Part shown: piece by piece, positions 8,723 to 18,298 of the stretch | Position numbering within the stretch: position 1 is the stretch's first letter | Layout: every line of letters starts with the position of its first letter | DNA from: Paenirhizobium selenitireducens ATCC BAA-1503 | GTDB lineage: Bacteria; Pseudomonadota; Alphaproteobacteria; Rhizobiales; Rhizobiaceae | DNA: 64,000 nucleotides | NCBI RefSeq assembly: GCF_000518785.1 | Contig: NZ_JAEG01000001.1 | Location: forward strand, 806,001 to 870,000 | Reading direction: 5' to 3' | Translations under genes and position numbers: made by a program | Notes under the pieces: generated by a model | Database searches by the model: none | Seen by the model: the letters and a program-made list of their open reading frames with translations, nothing else | Told to the model about the DNA's origin: nothing

Positions 8723-9823
8723 ATGACCACTGCCCTCGCCCAGAAGATCAAGTCCCTGATACTCGCCAGCGGCCCGATCAGCGTGACGGACTATTTCGCC
8801 CTCTGCCTCGCCGATCCGGAGCATGGCTACTACAAGACCCGCAACCCCTTCGGCCGGGCCGGCGACTTTGTCACCGCGCCCGAGATCAGCCAGCTGTTCG
8901 GCGAGATGGTCGGCATTTTCCTGGTCGTTGCCTGGCAGCGCCACGGCGAACCGCTCGATGCCCGGATCGTCGAGATCGGCCCCGGCCGCGGCACGATGAT
9001 GGCCGACATGCTGCGCGTGGTCGCAAGGCTCGCGCCCCGCCTCTACGAGACCGCGAGCATCCATCTGGTCGAGACCAGCCCGGCGCTCCAGGCCGTGCAG
9101 CGCGAGACGCTGTCTGCCCATGGCGACAGGATCGCCTGGCACACGAGCTTCGACGAAGTGCCGGAAGGCTTCTCGCTGATCGCGGCCAACGAGCTGTTCG
9201 ACGCCATTCCGATCCGCCAGTTCGTCAAGACCCCGACCGGTTTTCGCGAGCGTATGGTCGGCGTCGATGCGCAGGGCGAGCTGTGTTTCGCCGCGGGCGT
9301 CGCCACGCTCGATCCGGCCCTCCTGCCGCCGCGCCAGATTGCCCCGCCGGACGGCGAGATCTTCGAGATAGCGCCGGCCCGCCAGGCGGTGCTGACCACG
9401 CTCTGCGACCGCCTGCTGAAGTGCCACGGCACGGCACTGGTGATCGACTACGGCCACATGGTCAGCGGCTTCGGCGATACGCTCCAGGCCGTTCTGGCAC
9501 ACGAATACGACCCGCCGCTCGCCCATCCCGGCATGGCGGACCTCACCAGCCATGTCGACTTCGAGAATCTCGCCCGCACGGCGCTCAGCGCCGGCGTCCA
9601 CGTCAACGGCTGCATGTATCAGGGCGACTTCCTGATCGGCCTCGGCATCGAGGACCGCGCAGCCTCCCTCGGGCGTGGCAAGGATGCCCAGACTCAGGCC
9701 GAAATCGTCAAGGCGGTCGAGCGTCTGGCTGGCGCCGGTGAGGGTCGCATGGGCGAACTTTTCAAGGTCATGGCGATCTCCAGCCCGACCGTGGCCCTGC
9801 CCCCCTTCAAGGGAGCCAATTGA
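8723..9823 (+). CDS. MidA/NDUFAF7-like SAM-dependent methyltransferase
   Basis: 366-residue class I methyltransferase of the former DUF185 family. Seen are the N-terminal FALCLADPEHGYY block, the ISQLFGEMVG segment, motif I around EIGPGRGTMM and AANELFDAIPIRQ. Mitochondrial NDUFAF7 dimethylates an arginine of the complex I subunit NDUFS2; bacterial members probably do likewise, but this is inference. It is co-oriented with and probably co-transcribed with lgt; pgeF follows after 124 bp. Length is typical. Confidence 0.9.
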   Translation: MTTALAQKIKSLILASGPISVTDYFALCLADPEHGYYKTRNPFGRAGDFVTAPEISQLFGEMVGIFLVVAWQRHGEPLDARIVEIGPGRGTMMADMLRVVARLAPRLYETASIHLVETSPALQAVQRETLSAHGDRIAWHTSFDEVPEGFSLIAANELFDAIPIRQFVKTPTGFRERMVGVDAQGELCFAAGVATLDPALLPPRQIAPPDGEIFEIAPARQAVLTTLCDRLLKCHGTALVIDYGHMVSGFGDTLQAVLAHEYDPPLAHPGMADLTSHVDFENLARTALSAGVHVNGCMYQGDFLIGLGIEDRAASLGRGKDAQTQAEIVKAVERLAGAGEGRMGELFKVMAISSPTVALPPFKGAN

Positions 9824-9947
9824 CAGGGGCGGCGGCGATAAGCCAACATCGCGCCGACTGAAACTGCGGCCGGACCCTTGTTTCCCTATTGTTTTCAGGG
9901 ACAAGGCGTTCGAATCGATCGCCCGCGCGCCGCTTCGGAGGCTGCTT

Positions 9948-10742
9948 ATGCAGAACCACCCTTTGCCCGACCCGATCACCAGCCGCCTTTTTGCCGATGC
10001 CGAGAGCAAGGGCATCCGCCATGGCTATTTCACCCGCAAGGGCGGCGTTTCGGAAGGCATATATCGGGGCCTGAATGTCGGCCTCGGCTCCCGCGACGAG
10101 AGGGAAAAGGTCGAGGAAAACCGCCGCCGCGTCAGCGGCTGGTTCGGCCTTTCCCCCGAGAAACTCGCGACCGTGCACCAGGTCCACTCGCCGGACGTGG
10201 TCGTCGTTGACCGCACCTATGGTGGCGACCGACCGACGGCCGATGCGCTCGTTACCGCATCTCCCGGCGTCATCCTCGGCGTGCTTTCGGCCGATTGCGG
10301 CCCGGTGCTGTTTGCCGATGCCGAAGCGGGGGTCATCGGGGCCGCCCATGCCGGCTGGAAGGGCGCGCTCGGCGGGGTGCTGGAGAACACCATCCTCGCC
10401 ATGCAATCGCTCGGTGCGCGACGCGAGGCGATCACCGCCTGCCTCGGCCCATCGATCAGCGGCGCCAATTACGAGGTCGGACCGGAATTCGTCGACCGCT
10501 TCATCGCCGAGAACCCGGCCTTCGCCCAGTTCTTCAGCCCTTCGGCAAAGCCCGGCCATGCCATGTTCGACCTGCAGGGTTTGACGGTGAAGCGGCTGAC
10601 CGATGCCGGGATACGGGCCGAAAGCCTCGGCATCTGCACCTATGCCGATCCCGACGCCTTCTATTCCTATCGCCGCACCACCCATGCCGGCGAGCCGGAC
10701 TATGGACGACAGATATCCGCGATTGCCATAAGGGAGGACTGA
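9948..10742 (+). CDS. pgeF: Peptidoglycan editing factor PgeF (laccase-domain)
   Basis: 264-residue protein of the YfiH/PgeF family (formerly polyphenol oxidase/laccase domain). The metal site His/Cys clusters are seen: HQVHSPDV, SADCGPVLFAD and AAHAGWKGAL, plus CLGPSISG. The E. coli enzyme removes wrongly built L-Ser-containing peptidoglycan precursors; some members show purine nucleoside phosphorylase activity. ATG chosen after CGGAG; the longer open frame upstream overlaps the methyltransferase and is not family sequence. M24-family gene follows by one base. Confidence 0.93.
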   Translation: MQNHPLPDPITSRLFADAESKGIRHGYFTRKGGVSEGIYRGLNVGLGSRDEREKVEENRRRVSGWFGLSPEKLATVHQVHSPDVVVVDRTYGGDRPTADALVTASPGVILGVLSADCGPVLFADAEAGVIGAAHAGWKGALGGVLENTILAMQSLGARREAITACLGPSISGANYEVGPEFVDRFIAENPAFAQFFSPSAKPGHAMFDLQGLTVKRLTDAGIRAESLGICTYADPDAFYSYRRTTHAGEPDYGRQISAIAIRED

Positions 10743-10743
10743 C

Positions 10744-11895
10744 ATGGCCCTGCACTTCGACGCGAGCGAATATGCCGTCCGGCTGGAGCGGCTGACCGCC
10801 AGCATGGCCGAGCAGAAACTCGACACCATCCTGCTCTTCGCCCAGGAAAGCATGTACTGGCTGACCGGCTACGACACGTTCGGCTATTGCTTCTTCCAGA
10901 CGCTGATCGTCAAGGCCGACGGCACGATGACGCTGTTGACCCGCTCGGCCGACCTGCGCCAGGCGAAACAAACCTCCAATATCGAAAACATCGTCATCTG
11001 GGTCGACCGGGTGAATGCCGACCCCACCATGGACCTGCGCAATCTCCTGAGCGAGATGGACCTGCTCGGCGCGAGAATCGGTATCGAATACGACACCCAC
11101 GGCATGACCGGCCGCGTCGCCCGCCTTCTCGACAACCAGCTCACCAATTTCTGCGAGATCATCGACGCCTCCTATCTCGTCAGCGAACTCAGACTGGTGA
11201 AGAGTGCGGCGGAAATCGCCCATGTCGAGCGGGCGGCCGCACTCACCGACGATGCGCTCGACGCCGCCCTGCCGCTGATCAGGGCCGGCGGTGACGAAGC
11301 CGCGATCCTCGCCGCCATGCAAGGGGCGATCCTGGCCGGCGGAGGCGACTATCCGGCCAACGAATTCATCATCGGTTCCGGCTCGGATGCGCTGCTTTGC
11401 CGCTACAAGTCCGGACGCCGCGCGCTCTCCGCCAAGGACCAACTGACGCTCGAATGGGCCGGTGTCAGCGCGCACTATCATGCCGCCATGATGCGCACGA
11501 TCGCGATCGGCGAGCCGAGCGCCCGCCATCGCGAGCTCTATGCCGCCTGTCAGGAAACCATCAAGGCAGTCGAGGAGGTTCTCCGCCCGGGCTTTACCTT
11601 CGGCGACGTGTTCGACACCCATGCGCGGATCATGGACGAACGCGGCCTTGCCCGCCATCGGCTCAACGCCTGCGGCTATTCGCTCGGCGCCCGTTTCTCG
11701 CCCTCCTGGATGGAGCACCAGATGTTCCATACCGGCAACGCCCAGCCGATCCTAGCCGACATGTCGCTCTTCGTGCACATGATCATCATGGACAGTGAGC
11801 GGGAGACCGCGATGACCCTCGGCCACACCTATCTGACCACCGCCGAAGCGCCGCGGGCGCTCTCGCGCCATCCTCTCGAACTGCTCGTGCGGTAG
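10744..11895 (+). CDS. M24-family (pita-bread fold) hydrolase, creatinase-like
   Basis: 383-residue protein with an N-terminal creatinase domain (about 1-135) and a C-terminal pita-bread domain. Annotation pipelines would call it Xaa-Pro aminopeptidase. However the metal ligands of that family look replaced: the D-x-G aspartate is Glu in TLEWAG, the D of DxTRT is Ala in AAMMRT, and the GHG histidine is Tyr in CGYSLG. This suggests the metal-independent creatinase or ectoine-hydrolase branch rather than a metallopeptidase. It starts one base after pgeF, so both are one operon. Confidence 0.85.
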   Translation: MALHFDASEYAVRLERLTASMAEQKLDTILLFAQESMYWLTGYDTFGYCFFQTLIVKADGTMTLLTRSADLRQAKQTSNIENIVIWVDRVNADPTMDLRNLLSEMDLLGARIGIEYDTHGMTGRVARLLDNQLTNFCEIIDASYLVSELRLVKSAAEIAHVERAAALTDDALDAALPLIRAGGDEAAILAAMQGAILAGGGDYPANEFIIGSGSDALLCRYKSGRRALSAKDQLTLEWAGVSAHYHAAMMRTIAIGEPSARHRELYAACQETIKAVEEVLRPGFTFGDVFDTHARIMDERGLARHRLNACGYSLGARFSPSWMEHQMFHTGNAQPILADMSLFVHMIIMDSERETAMTLGHTYLTTAEAPRALSRHPLELLVR

Positions 11896-12013
11896 CCGAC
11901 GGCAACCCTGAGGCGATAATCCGCCCTCTTCGCCAGCACTCTAAGGAATTGATAGGATTTTAACGTTATCCTCTTCAAATCCACATGGAGGTGGCACGAG
12001 GACGGCAGCGACG

Positions 12014-12859
12014 ATGAAACTCTCTCGAACGGCTACGGCCGGCCTGATCGCGGCGGCAGCACTCACAGCCTGCAACACGCCCGATGCCTTGGTGCCGCCG
12101 ATGGAAATCGGCGACGGCGGGCAGCCCGTGAGCGAGAGCGAACTGTCGCCAGGTCCGCAGTCGGCCTATTCGGAGCCGTCCTACACCCAGAGCCCGTCGC
12201 TTGCCGAACAGGGCTATACTCAGCAGCCGCAGAACTCGCTGGAAGCCCAGGCCGCGGCGCTCGCCACCGGCCAGAACAACCCGGTTGCCTCTCCGCCACT
12301 TTCCGGCGGACAAGTGAGCGAAGACAGCTATCCGCAAGCCCCGGCCCCCGCTGCCCAGCCGCTCGCGCCCGCCGAAGGACCGCTGCAGCCGCCCGCGCAG
12401 CCGGCGGAATTCGCCCAGGCACCCCAGCAAACCGCCCAGCAACAGCCGGCACCCGCCCAGCAAAACGTCGCTGCCCTCGCCCCGGCCGGCGCTGCCGGCA
12501 CCATCCGCTTCCTGCCGATCATCGGCGCCCCGGTCCAGTCGATCACGCCGCTGTCGCGCCAGCTCGGCGCCGAGGCGCGCGGCAAGGGCCTGACGATCAA
12601 GAGCGCCAGCGATCCGGCCAGCGAACATATCCTGAAGGGCTATTTCTCCGCCTTCGGCGACGGCGGCACGGTCACGGTCGTCTATGTCTGGGACGTGCTG
12701 GACAGCGGCGGCAACCGCCTGCATCGCATCCAGGGCGAGGAGAAGGTGCCGTCAGCAGCGACCGATCCCTGGGCCGGTGTACCGGCCTCGCTGATGCAGC
12801 AGATCGGCACAAAGACCATCGCCGAATACACGTCATGGCGGCAGGCGCGCGGCGGCTGA
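12014..12859 (+). CDS. Predicted lipoprotein with Gln/Pro-rich linker
   Basis: 281 residues. A lipoprotein signal peptide ends in LTAC with C20 as the lipidation site. Residues about 40-165 are low-complexity, rich in Gln, Pro, Ala and Glu, and look like a flexible wall-spanning linker. The C-terminal part (about 165-281; [32 protein letters not shown]) is compact and conserved-looking. No named family is recognised. It would be processed by Lgt. Prs follows after 116 bp. The function is unknown. Confidence 0.8.
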   Translation: MKLSRTATAGLIAAAALTACNTPDALVPPMEIGDGGQPVSESELSPGPQSAYSEPSYTQSPSLAEQGYTQQPQNSLEAQAAALATGQNNPVASPPLSGGQVSEDSYPQAPAPAAQPLAPAEGPLQPPAQPAEFAQAPQQTAQQQPAPAQQNVAALAPAGAAGTIRFLPIIGAPVQSITPLSRQLGAEARGKGLTIKSASDPASEHILKGYFSAFGDGGTVTVVYVWDVLDSGGNRLHRIQGEEKVPSAATDPWAGVPASLMQQIGTKTIAEYTSWRQARGG

Positions 12860-12929
12860 ACGCCACCGCTTGGAATCTTTTCACGAAAAAGGAAGGCATT
12901 TCCGGCAAACCACTTGCATTCGGGGGGAA

Positions 12930-12947
12930 GGGCGCTAAAAAGCGCCC
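12930..12947 (+). promoter_or_regulatory. Hairpin in the prs leader
   Basis: Perfect 7-bp stem GGGCGCT/AGCGCCC with an AAAA loop, 29 nt before the prs ATG. There is no T-run, so it is not a standard terminator on the plus strand. It may stabilise the mRNA or attenuate read-through; role not shown. A seven-codon ORF (12956-12979) overlaps the prs ATG but lacks a ribosome site. Confidence 0.4.
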
Positions 12948-12975
12948 ATCTCAGCATGACAACAGGCGGACCAAC

Positions 12976-13908
12976 ATGAAGGTTTTCGCAGGTAATTCGA
13001 ACCGGCAACTCGCCGAGGCAATCTGCAATTATCTCAACGTACCACTCGGAAAAGCCAGTGTCAGGCGGTTCGCAGACCAGGAAATTTTCGTAGAAATTCA
13101 GGAAAATGTGCGCGGTGAGGACGTCTTCGTCGTCCAGTCGACATCATTTCCCACCAACGATCACCTGATGGAACTGCTGATCATGATCGATGCCTTCCGC
13201 CGCTCGTCGGCCAAGCGCATCACGGCAGTCCTTCCCTATTTCGGCTATGCCCGCCAGGACCGCAAACCCGGTCCCCGCACCCCGATCTCGGCCAAGCTCG
13301 TCGCCAATCTGATCACCGAGGCCGGCGCAGATCGCGTGCTGACCCTCGACCTGCATGCAGGCCAGATCCAGGGCTTCTTCGACATCCCGACCGACAACCT
13401 CTACGCCGTGCCGCTGCTCGCCCGCGACGTGAAGGAACGCTACGACACCAAGAACGTCACGGTCGTTTCGCCTGACGTCGGCGGCGTCGTCCGCGCCCGC
13501 TCGCTCGCCAAGCGCCTCGACTGTCTGCTGGCCATCGTCGACAAGCGTCGCGACCGGCCGGGTGAATCGGAAGTCATGAACGTCATCGGCGACGTGTCCG
13601 GCAAGGATTGCATCCTGATCGACGACATCGTGGACAGCGGCGGAACGCTGTGCAATGCGGCAGAAGCGCTGTTGAAGAACGGTGCCACCAGCGTCACCGC
13701 CTATATCACCCATGGCGTGCTGTCCGGCGGCGCGGTTGCCCGCGTGACCTCCTCCAAGCTGCGCGAACTGGTCATCACCGATTCGATCCAGCCGACCACG
13801 GCGGTACAGTCCGCCCACAACATCCGCGTGCTGACAACGGCCAACCTGCTCGGCGAAGCGATCAACCGCACCAGCGCCGAAGAATCGGTATCGAGCCTGT
13901 TCGACTGA
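12976..13908 (+). CDS. prs: Ribose-phosphate pyrophosphokinase
   Basis: 310-residue PRPP synthase: transfers pyrophosphate from ATP to ribose 5-phosphate, feeding purine, pyrimidine, His, Trp and NAD synthesis. Seen are the N-terminal MKVFAGNSN, the FGYARQDRK flexible-loop region, [13 protein letters not shown] and the PRPP loop [10 protein letters not shown]. The start follows GGCGGA; the frame is open back into the lipoprotein gene but without family similarity. apt at 30627 in the same window uses its product. Confidence 0.97.
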   Translation: MKVFAGNSNRQLAEAICNYLNVPLGKASVRRFADQEIFVEIQENVRGEDVFVVQSTSFPTNDHLMELLIMIDAFRRSSAKRITAVLPYFGYARQDRKPGPRTPISAKLVANLITEAGADRVLTLDLHAGQIQGFFDIPTDNLYAVPLLARDVKERYDTKNVTVVSPDVGGVVRARSLAKRLDCLLAIVDKRRDRPGESEVMNVIGDVSGKDCILIDDIVDSGGTLCNAAEALLKNGATSVTAYITHGVLSGGAVARVTSSKLRELVITDSIQPTTAVQSAHNIRVLTTANLLGEAINRTSAEESVSSLFD

Positions 13909-13934
13909 ACCGGCCGCCCGAGGGCTGAAATTTC

Positions 13935-13966
13935 AAATCCCGCGGAGCTCGCGCTTCGCGGGATTT
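13935..13966. terminator. Shared terminator hairpin between prs and the DUF779 gene
   Basis: 10-bp stem AAATCCCGCG/CGCGGGATTT with a 12-nt loop. The A/T ends of the stem supply short T-runs in both directions, serving two convergent genes. Confidence 0.65.
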
Positions 13967-13978
13967 CCTATTTCGAGT

Positions 13979-14377
13979 CTAAACGGAAGTCTTCGATGCG
14001 ACGGCCGGAATGGCGCAGGCCTCGCCGCCGGCAAACAGCCGCGAGCGCGTCAGGAAACGCCGTTCGCGCCCGTTGTCGAGCGAGAACATGCCCCCTCGCC
14101 CCGGCACCACGTCGATGATCAGCTGCGTGTGTTTCCACACCGCGTACTGCGAGCCGCTGATATAGACCGGCACGCCGCCAATCTCTCCGAGCTTCACATC
14201 GGTCTCGCCGACCCGGTACTCGGCAGTCGGGTAGCACATCGGCGACGAGCCGTCGCAGCAGCCGCCGGACTGGTGAAACAGAATGTCGGGATGATCCGCC
14301 TGGATCTCCCGGATGAAGTCCAGTGCTGCCTGCGTGGCTGTCACGCGCGGCTGCGCCGCGTTAGTCTCGTCGATCAT
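13979..14377 (-). CDS. DUF779 protein
   Basis: 132-residue protein with the DUF779 hallmark HQSGGCCDGSSPMCYP around residues 35-50 and the VWKHTQLIIDV / GRGGMFSLD blocks. The clustered cysteines suggest metal binding or redox chemistry, but no function is established. Genes of this family typically lie next to acetaldehyde-type dehydrogenases, as here (112 bp downstream of one on the same strand), which points to a role in the same aldehyde/alcohol oxidation route. Confidence 0.9.
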   Translation of the reverse strand: MIDETNAAQPRVTATQAALDFIREIQADHPDILFHQSGGCCDGSSPMCYPTAEYRVGETDVKLGEIGGVPVYISGSQYAVWKHTQLIIDVVPGRGGMFSLDNGRERRFLTRSRLFAGGEACAIPAVASKTSV

Positions 14378-14406
14378 GAGGTCTTCCTCCTTCCCGAAAC
14401 GGCAAT

Positions 14407-14434
14407 CCCTCCCCCTGCCAGGGCAGGGAGAGGG
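14407..14434. repeat. Intra-operon hairpin, REP-like
   Basis: GC-rich inverted repeat (CCCTC-rich arm with GAGGG-rich arm), 12 pairs with one mismatch and a 4-nt loop, lying between the dehydrogenase and DUF779 genes. It resembles the short palindromic intergenic elements common in rhizobia. It could trim the ratio of the two products. Copy number elsewhere was not testable. Confidence 0.45.
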
Positions 14435-14489
14435 ACGGCAAGAGGCTGAAGCGGGGGCAACAAACCTCCTGCCTGTGGAGATGGTTGGA

Positions 14490-16004
<1,515 letters not shown>

Positions 16005-16109
16005 GCTGTCATCCTCCCTGGGAAAGGTCCCTCCAGCGGACCTGTGCGAGGATGATTGCGGGGAAAGATCGCCGGCGATAGGGAGCCAAAATCATACCGC
16101 AGCGCACAC

Positions 16110-16127
16110 TGTTTCAGGAATGCGACA
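16110..16127. promoter_or_regulatory. Candidate operator upstream of the aldehyde dehydrogenase
   Basis: TGTTTCA-N4-TGCGACA, an imperfect copy of the perfect palindrome at 17196-17213. On the minus strand it sits just upstream of, or over, the -35 position for a TATGAT box (16091-16096). Confidence 0.5.
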
Positions 16128-16143
16128 GATACGGCAAGGCGGC

Positions 16144-17103
16144 CTATTGCAGCGAAAAGCGCTTGATTTTCCGATGCAGGGTCGCGCGGCTGATGCCGAG
16201 AATCTGCGCGGCTTGCGACACATTGCCGTTGCAGCGGGTCAAAGCCCGCCGCAGCGCCGCGCGCTCCGCGTCGTCGAGATCGGAGCTCGCGTCGCCCCTG
16301 CTCTCGAGCAAGGCGTCGGCTGCCGGAAGCCCCTGCGCGATCCGCAGGTCGTCAAGCTTGAGGGCGGCACGCGCGGCTTTCGTCGCCCCGAGGATCAGGT
16401 CGTCATAGTCCACGGCGATAAGGGCCGCGGTGGCGGCATGGGCCGTCGGCACCATGATGATGCGTGCACCCGGAAAGGCCTGGCGGAAAAGTGTTGCCTC
16501 GACCCGCGAGGCAACGTCGCGCACCGCCTGCGACAGGATCGCCAGCGTCATGTCGGTGACGTCGCTCCGGCAGGTGGAAATGTCGAGAGCAGCAGCCACC
16601 CGGCCCATGTGATCGCGGATCGGCGCGGTCGCGCAGCTCAGCTCGATGTTGGAGCTAAGGAAGTGCTGTTCCCGATGGATGATGACGGACCGCTCGTCGG
16701 CAAGCGCCGTGCCGATGCCGTTGGTGCCGACACTCGCCTCGCTCCAGACATTCTGCTGCCACAGGCCGAGTTCGCGGAAGTCGGCGTCGTCGCCGGCAGA
16801 TCCGCGCCGATCAAGCACGATCCCGTCGCGGTCGGACAGCACGATGCAGCAGCCGGAGCGTCCGACAGTCTGATGGAGACGGTCCACCTCATCGCTGCAG
16901 GCAAGCACAAGATGCTCCATCCGCTCGCGCGCGGAACGAAACACGGAATCCTCGACCTGCACCGGCTTTCGCCCTTCTTCGGGCGCCAACTGGTGGAGGT
17001 TGAGGCAGCGCCGCCACGAAGCGGCAATCGGCGAACTCGCCGCCGCGGAGTTCTGCGACGCGGTCGCGTAGACCAAGTCAGAATGGCTGGATGGCTGGCG
17101 CAT
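16144..17103 (-). CDS. GAF-Fis regulator lacking the AAA+ domain (AcoR-like)
   Basis: 319 residues. Residues about 70-230 resemble the AcoR sensory region (RSGCCIVLSDRDGIVL, SEASVGTNGIGTAL, STCRSD), and the last 45 are a Fis-type HTH (ALRRALTRCNGNVSQAAQILGISRATLHRKIKRF). The sigma-54 AAA+ domain that separates these in AcoR, with GAFTGA and Walker motifs, is absent. It therefore should act without sigma-54. The start follows GGGAGGAG. It precedes the aldehyde dehydrogenase operon on the same strand and is probably its regulator. Confidence 0.87.
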   Translation of the reverse strand: MRQPSSHSDLVYATASQNSAAASSPIAASWRRCLNLHQLAPEEGRKPVQVEDSVFRSARERMEHLVLACSDEVDRLHQTVGRSGCCIVLSDRDGIVLDRRGSAGDDADFRELGLWQQNVWSEASVGTNGIGTALADERSVIIHREQHFLSSNIELSCATAPIRDHMGRVAAALDISTCRSDVTDMTLAILSQAVRDVASRVEATLFRQAFPGARIIMVPTAHAATAALIAVDYDDLILGATKAARAALKLDDLRIAQGLPAADALLESRGDASSDLDDAERAALRRALTRCNGNVSQAAQILGISRATLHRKIKRFSLQ

Positions 17104-17120
17104 CGGCTCCTCCCAAAGCG

Positions 17121-17149
17121 ATAATGCCTACATCGCGGGATTCTTTCAA
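17121..17149 (-). promoter_or_regulatory. Promoter of the GAF-Fis regulator
   Basis: On the minus strand TTGAAA, 17-bp spacer, CATTAT; the start codon lies about 18 nt beyond the -10. Confidence 0.5.
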
Positions 17150-17195
17150 TGACGACTAACTAAAACAAGGCGTGCGGTATCGTCATGGCGCAAAC

Positions 17196-17213
17196 TGTCG
17201 CAGATATGCGACA
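17196..17213. promoter_or_regulatory. Candidate operator, perfect palindrome TGTCGCA-N4-TGCGACA
   Basis: Seven-base perfect inverted repeat with a 4-base centre, 93 bp upstream of the GAF-Fis regulator start and upstream of its predicted promoter. The TGT-N12-ACA layout is like upstream activator sites of Fis-type HTH regulators. A related copy lies before the aldehyde dehydrogenase gene. Confidence 0.6.
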
Positions 17214-17313
17214 CCTACGCTGGCCACCGACCGGCTGGTGCCGATAAAGTCTCGGGCCGGGCGAGCGGAAAGCCCTTCGCATGCGTCCTTGTGACGAAAC
17301 CTCCCGGCAAAGC

Positions 17314-17342
17314 TTGCCTTTCCGGCACTTCTGTTCTATAGC
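17314..17342 (+). promoter_or_regulatory. Promoter of rplY
   Basis: TTGCCT, 17-bp spacer, TATAGC, a good alphaproteobacterial housekeeping promoter. Predicted leader about 120 nt, containing the small ORF at 17380. Confidence 0.6.
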
Positions 17343-17379
17343 GCGCCCGTCCGTGTAGACACCCTTGGAGGCAACGCGG

Positions 17380-17463
17380 ATGAGGTTCTCTATGAGGCCT
17401 CCGGTTTCAGCAGGCGACGATATGGTACGCCGGCGAGACTCTCCAAACAACCTCGAAAGGTAA
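17380..17463 (+). CDS. Candidate 27-residue leader peptide upstream of rplY
   Basis: ATG at 17380 is preceded by GGAGG with 8-nt spacing, a better ribosome site than that of rplY itself. The frame runs 27 codons and ends in TAA at 17461-17463, four bases before the rplY ATG; the rplY ribosome site (AAAGG) lies inside its last codons. Translation of this ORF could therefore couple to or gate rplY translation. The peptide is Arg-rich with no recognised family. Conservation is untested, so it may still be chance. Confidence 0.45.
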   Translation: MRFSMRPPVSAGDDMVRRRDSPNNLER

Positions 17464-17467
17464 AACC

Positions 17468-18067
17468 ATGAGCCACTCTTCTTACGAGCTCAAGGCCGAG
17501 GCGCGCGAACGGGTAGGTAAGGGGTCCTCCCGTGAACTTCGCCGCAACGGTTTGATTCCCGCTGTCATCTACGGTGACAAGCAGGCCCCCATCGCGATCT
17601 CGCTCAACAGCAACGAAGTGACGAAGCGTATCCACGCCGGCGGTTTCATGACCACCGTCGCCACGATCGAAGTCAACGGCGAGAAGATCAGCGTCCTGCC
17701 GAAGGACTACCAGCTCGATCCGGTCCGCGACTTCACCATGCACGTCGACTTCCTGCGCGTCTCCGCTGACAGCAAGGTCACCGTGGAAGTTCCGGTTCAC
17801 TTCATCAACGAAGACAAGTCGGCCATCAAGATCGGTGGCGTTCTGAACGTCGTTCGTCACGAAGTCGAGCTGCACTGCCCGGCCAACAACATTCCGGAAT
17901 TCATCACCGTCGATCTCACCGGTGCGAAGATCGGCGACAGCCTGCACATCTCGCATGTCAAGCTGCCGGCTGGCGTGACCCCGGTCATCACCGACCGCGA
18001 CTTCACGATTGCCACGATCGTCGCTCCGGCTGGTGGCCTTGCCGAAGAAGGCGAAGCAGAAGCCTGA
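17468..18067 (+). CDS. rplY: 50S ribosomal protein L25/Ctc
   Basis: 199-residue long (Ctc-type) L25: an N-terminal 5S-rRNA-binding L25 domain (about 5-92; [28 protein letters not shown]) plus the C-terminal TL5 domain. Ctc-type proteins bind 5S rRNA and are stress-related in some bacteria. The start is fixed by AAAGG seven bases upstream and by homology. A strong terminator follows. In rhizobia pth usually comes next; here a GGDEF-EAL gene and a binding-protein gene lie between. Confidence 0.97.
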   Translation: MSHSSYELKAEARERVGKGSSRELRRNGLIPAVIYGDKQAPIAISLNSNEVTKRIHAGGFMTTVATIEVNGEKISVLPKDYQLDPVRDFTMHVDFLRVSADSKVTVEVPVHFINEDKSAIKIGGVLNVVRHEVELHCPANNIPEFITVDLTGAKIGDSLHISHVKLPAGVTPVITDRDFTIATIVAPAGGLAEEGEAEA

Positions 18068-18097
18068 TAAATACGGCAGCATCGTTGCCGCATGAAG

Positions 18098-18129
18098 ATC
18101 CCGCCTCCCCTCGGAGGCGGGATTTTTTT
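18098..18129 (+). terminator. Intrinsic terminator of rplY
   Basis: Perfect 11-bp stem ATCCCGCCTCC/GGAGGCGGGAT with a 4-nt loop and seven T. Confidence 0.95.
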
Positions 18130-18298
18130 ATGGCCGGGACACGCGGATAAATACAACTTGCGCGAAATCTGGGGCGTCTGCTTTAGCGAGATTTAATCAA
18201 TTCGTGAAACCGTTCGGGTTCGATTCACGGGGCATCGGGGAGCATATCGTCTTGGCTTTGATCAAGGACCGTCACATGTTTGATGGGACCGCCGCGGC

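Noticed and set aside
12956..12979. Seven-codon ORF overlapping the prs start
   Set aside because: No ribosome site and too short to distinguish from chance.
18205..18240. T-loop-like GGTTCGATTC suggesting a tRNA
   Set aside because: No acceptor, D-arm or anticodon stem can be drawn around it.
18250..18272. TTGATCAA-like string as an Fnr/FixK site before the GGDEF-EAL gene
   Set aside because: The halves abut without the four-base spacer required for TTGAT-N4-ATCAA.
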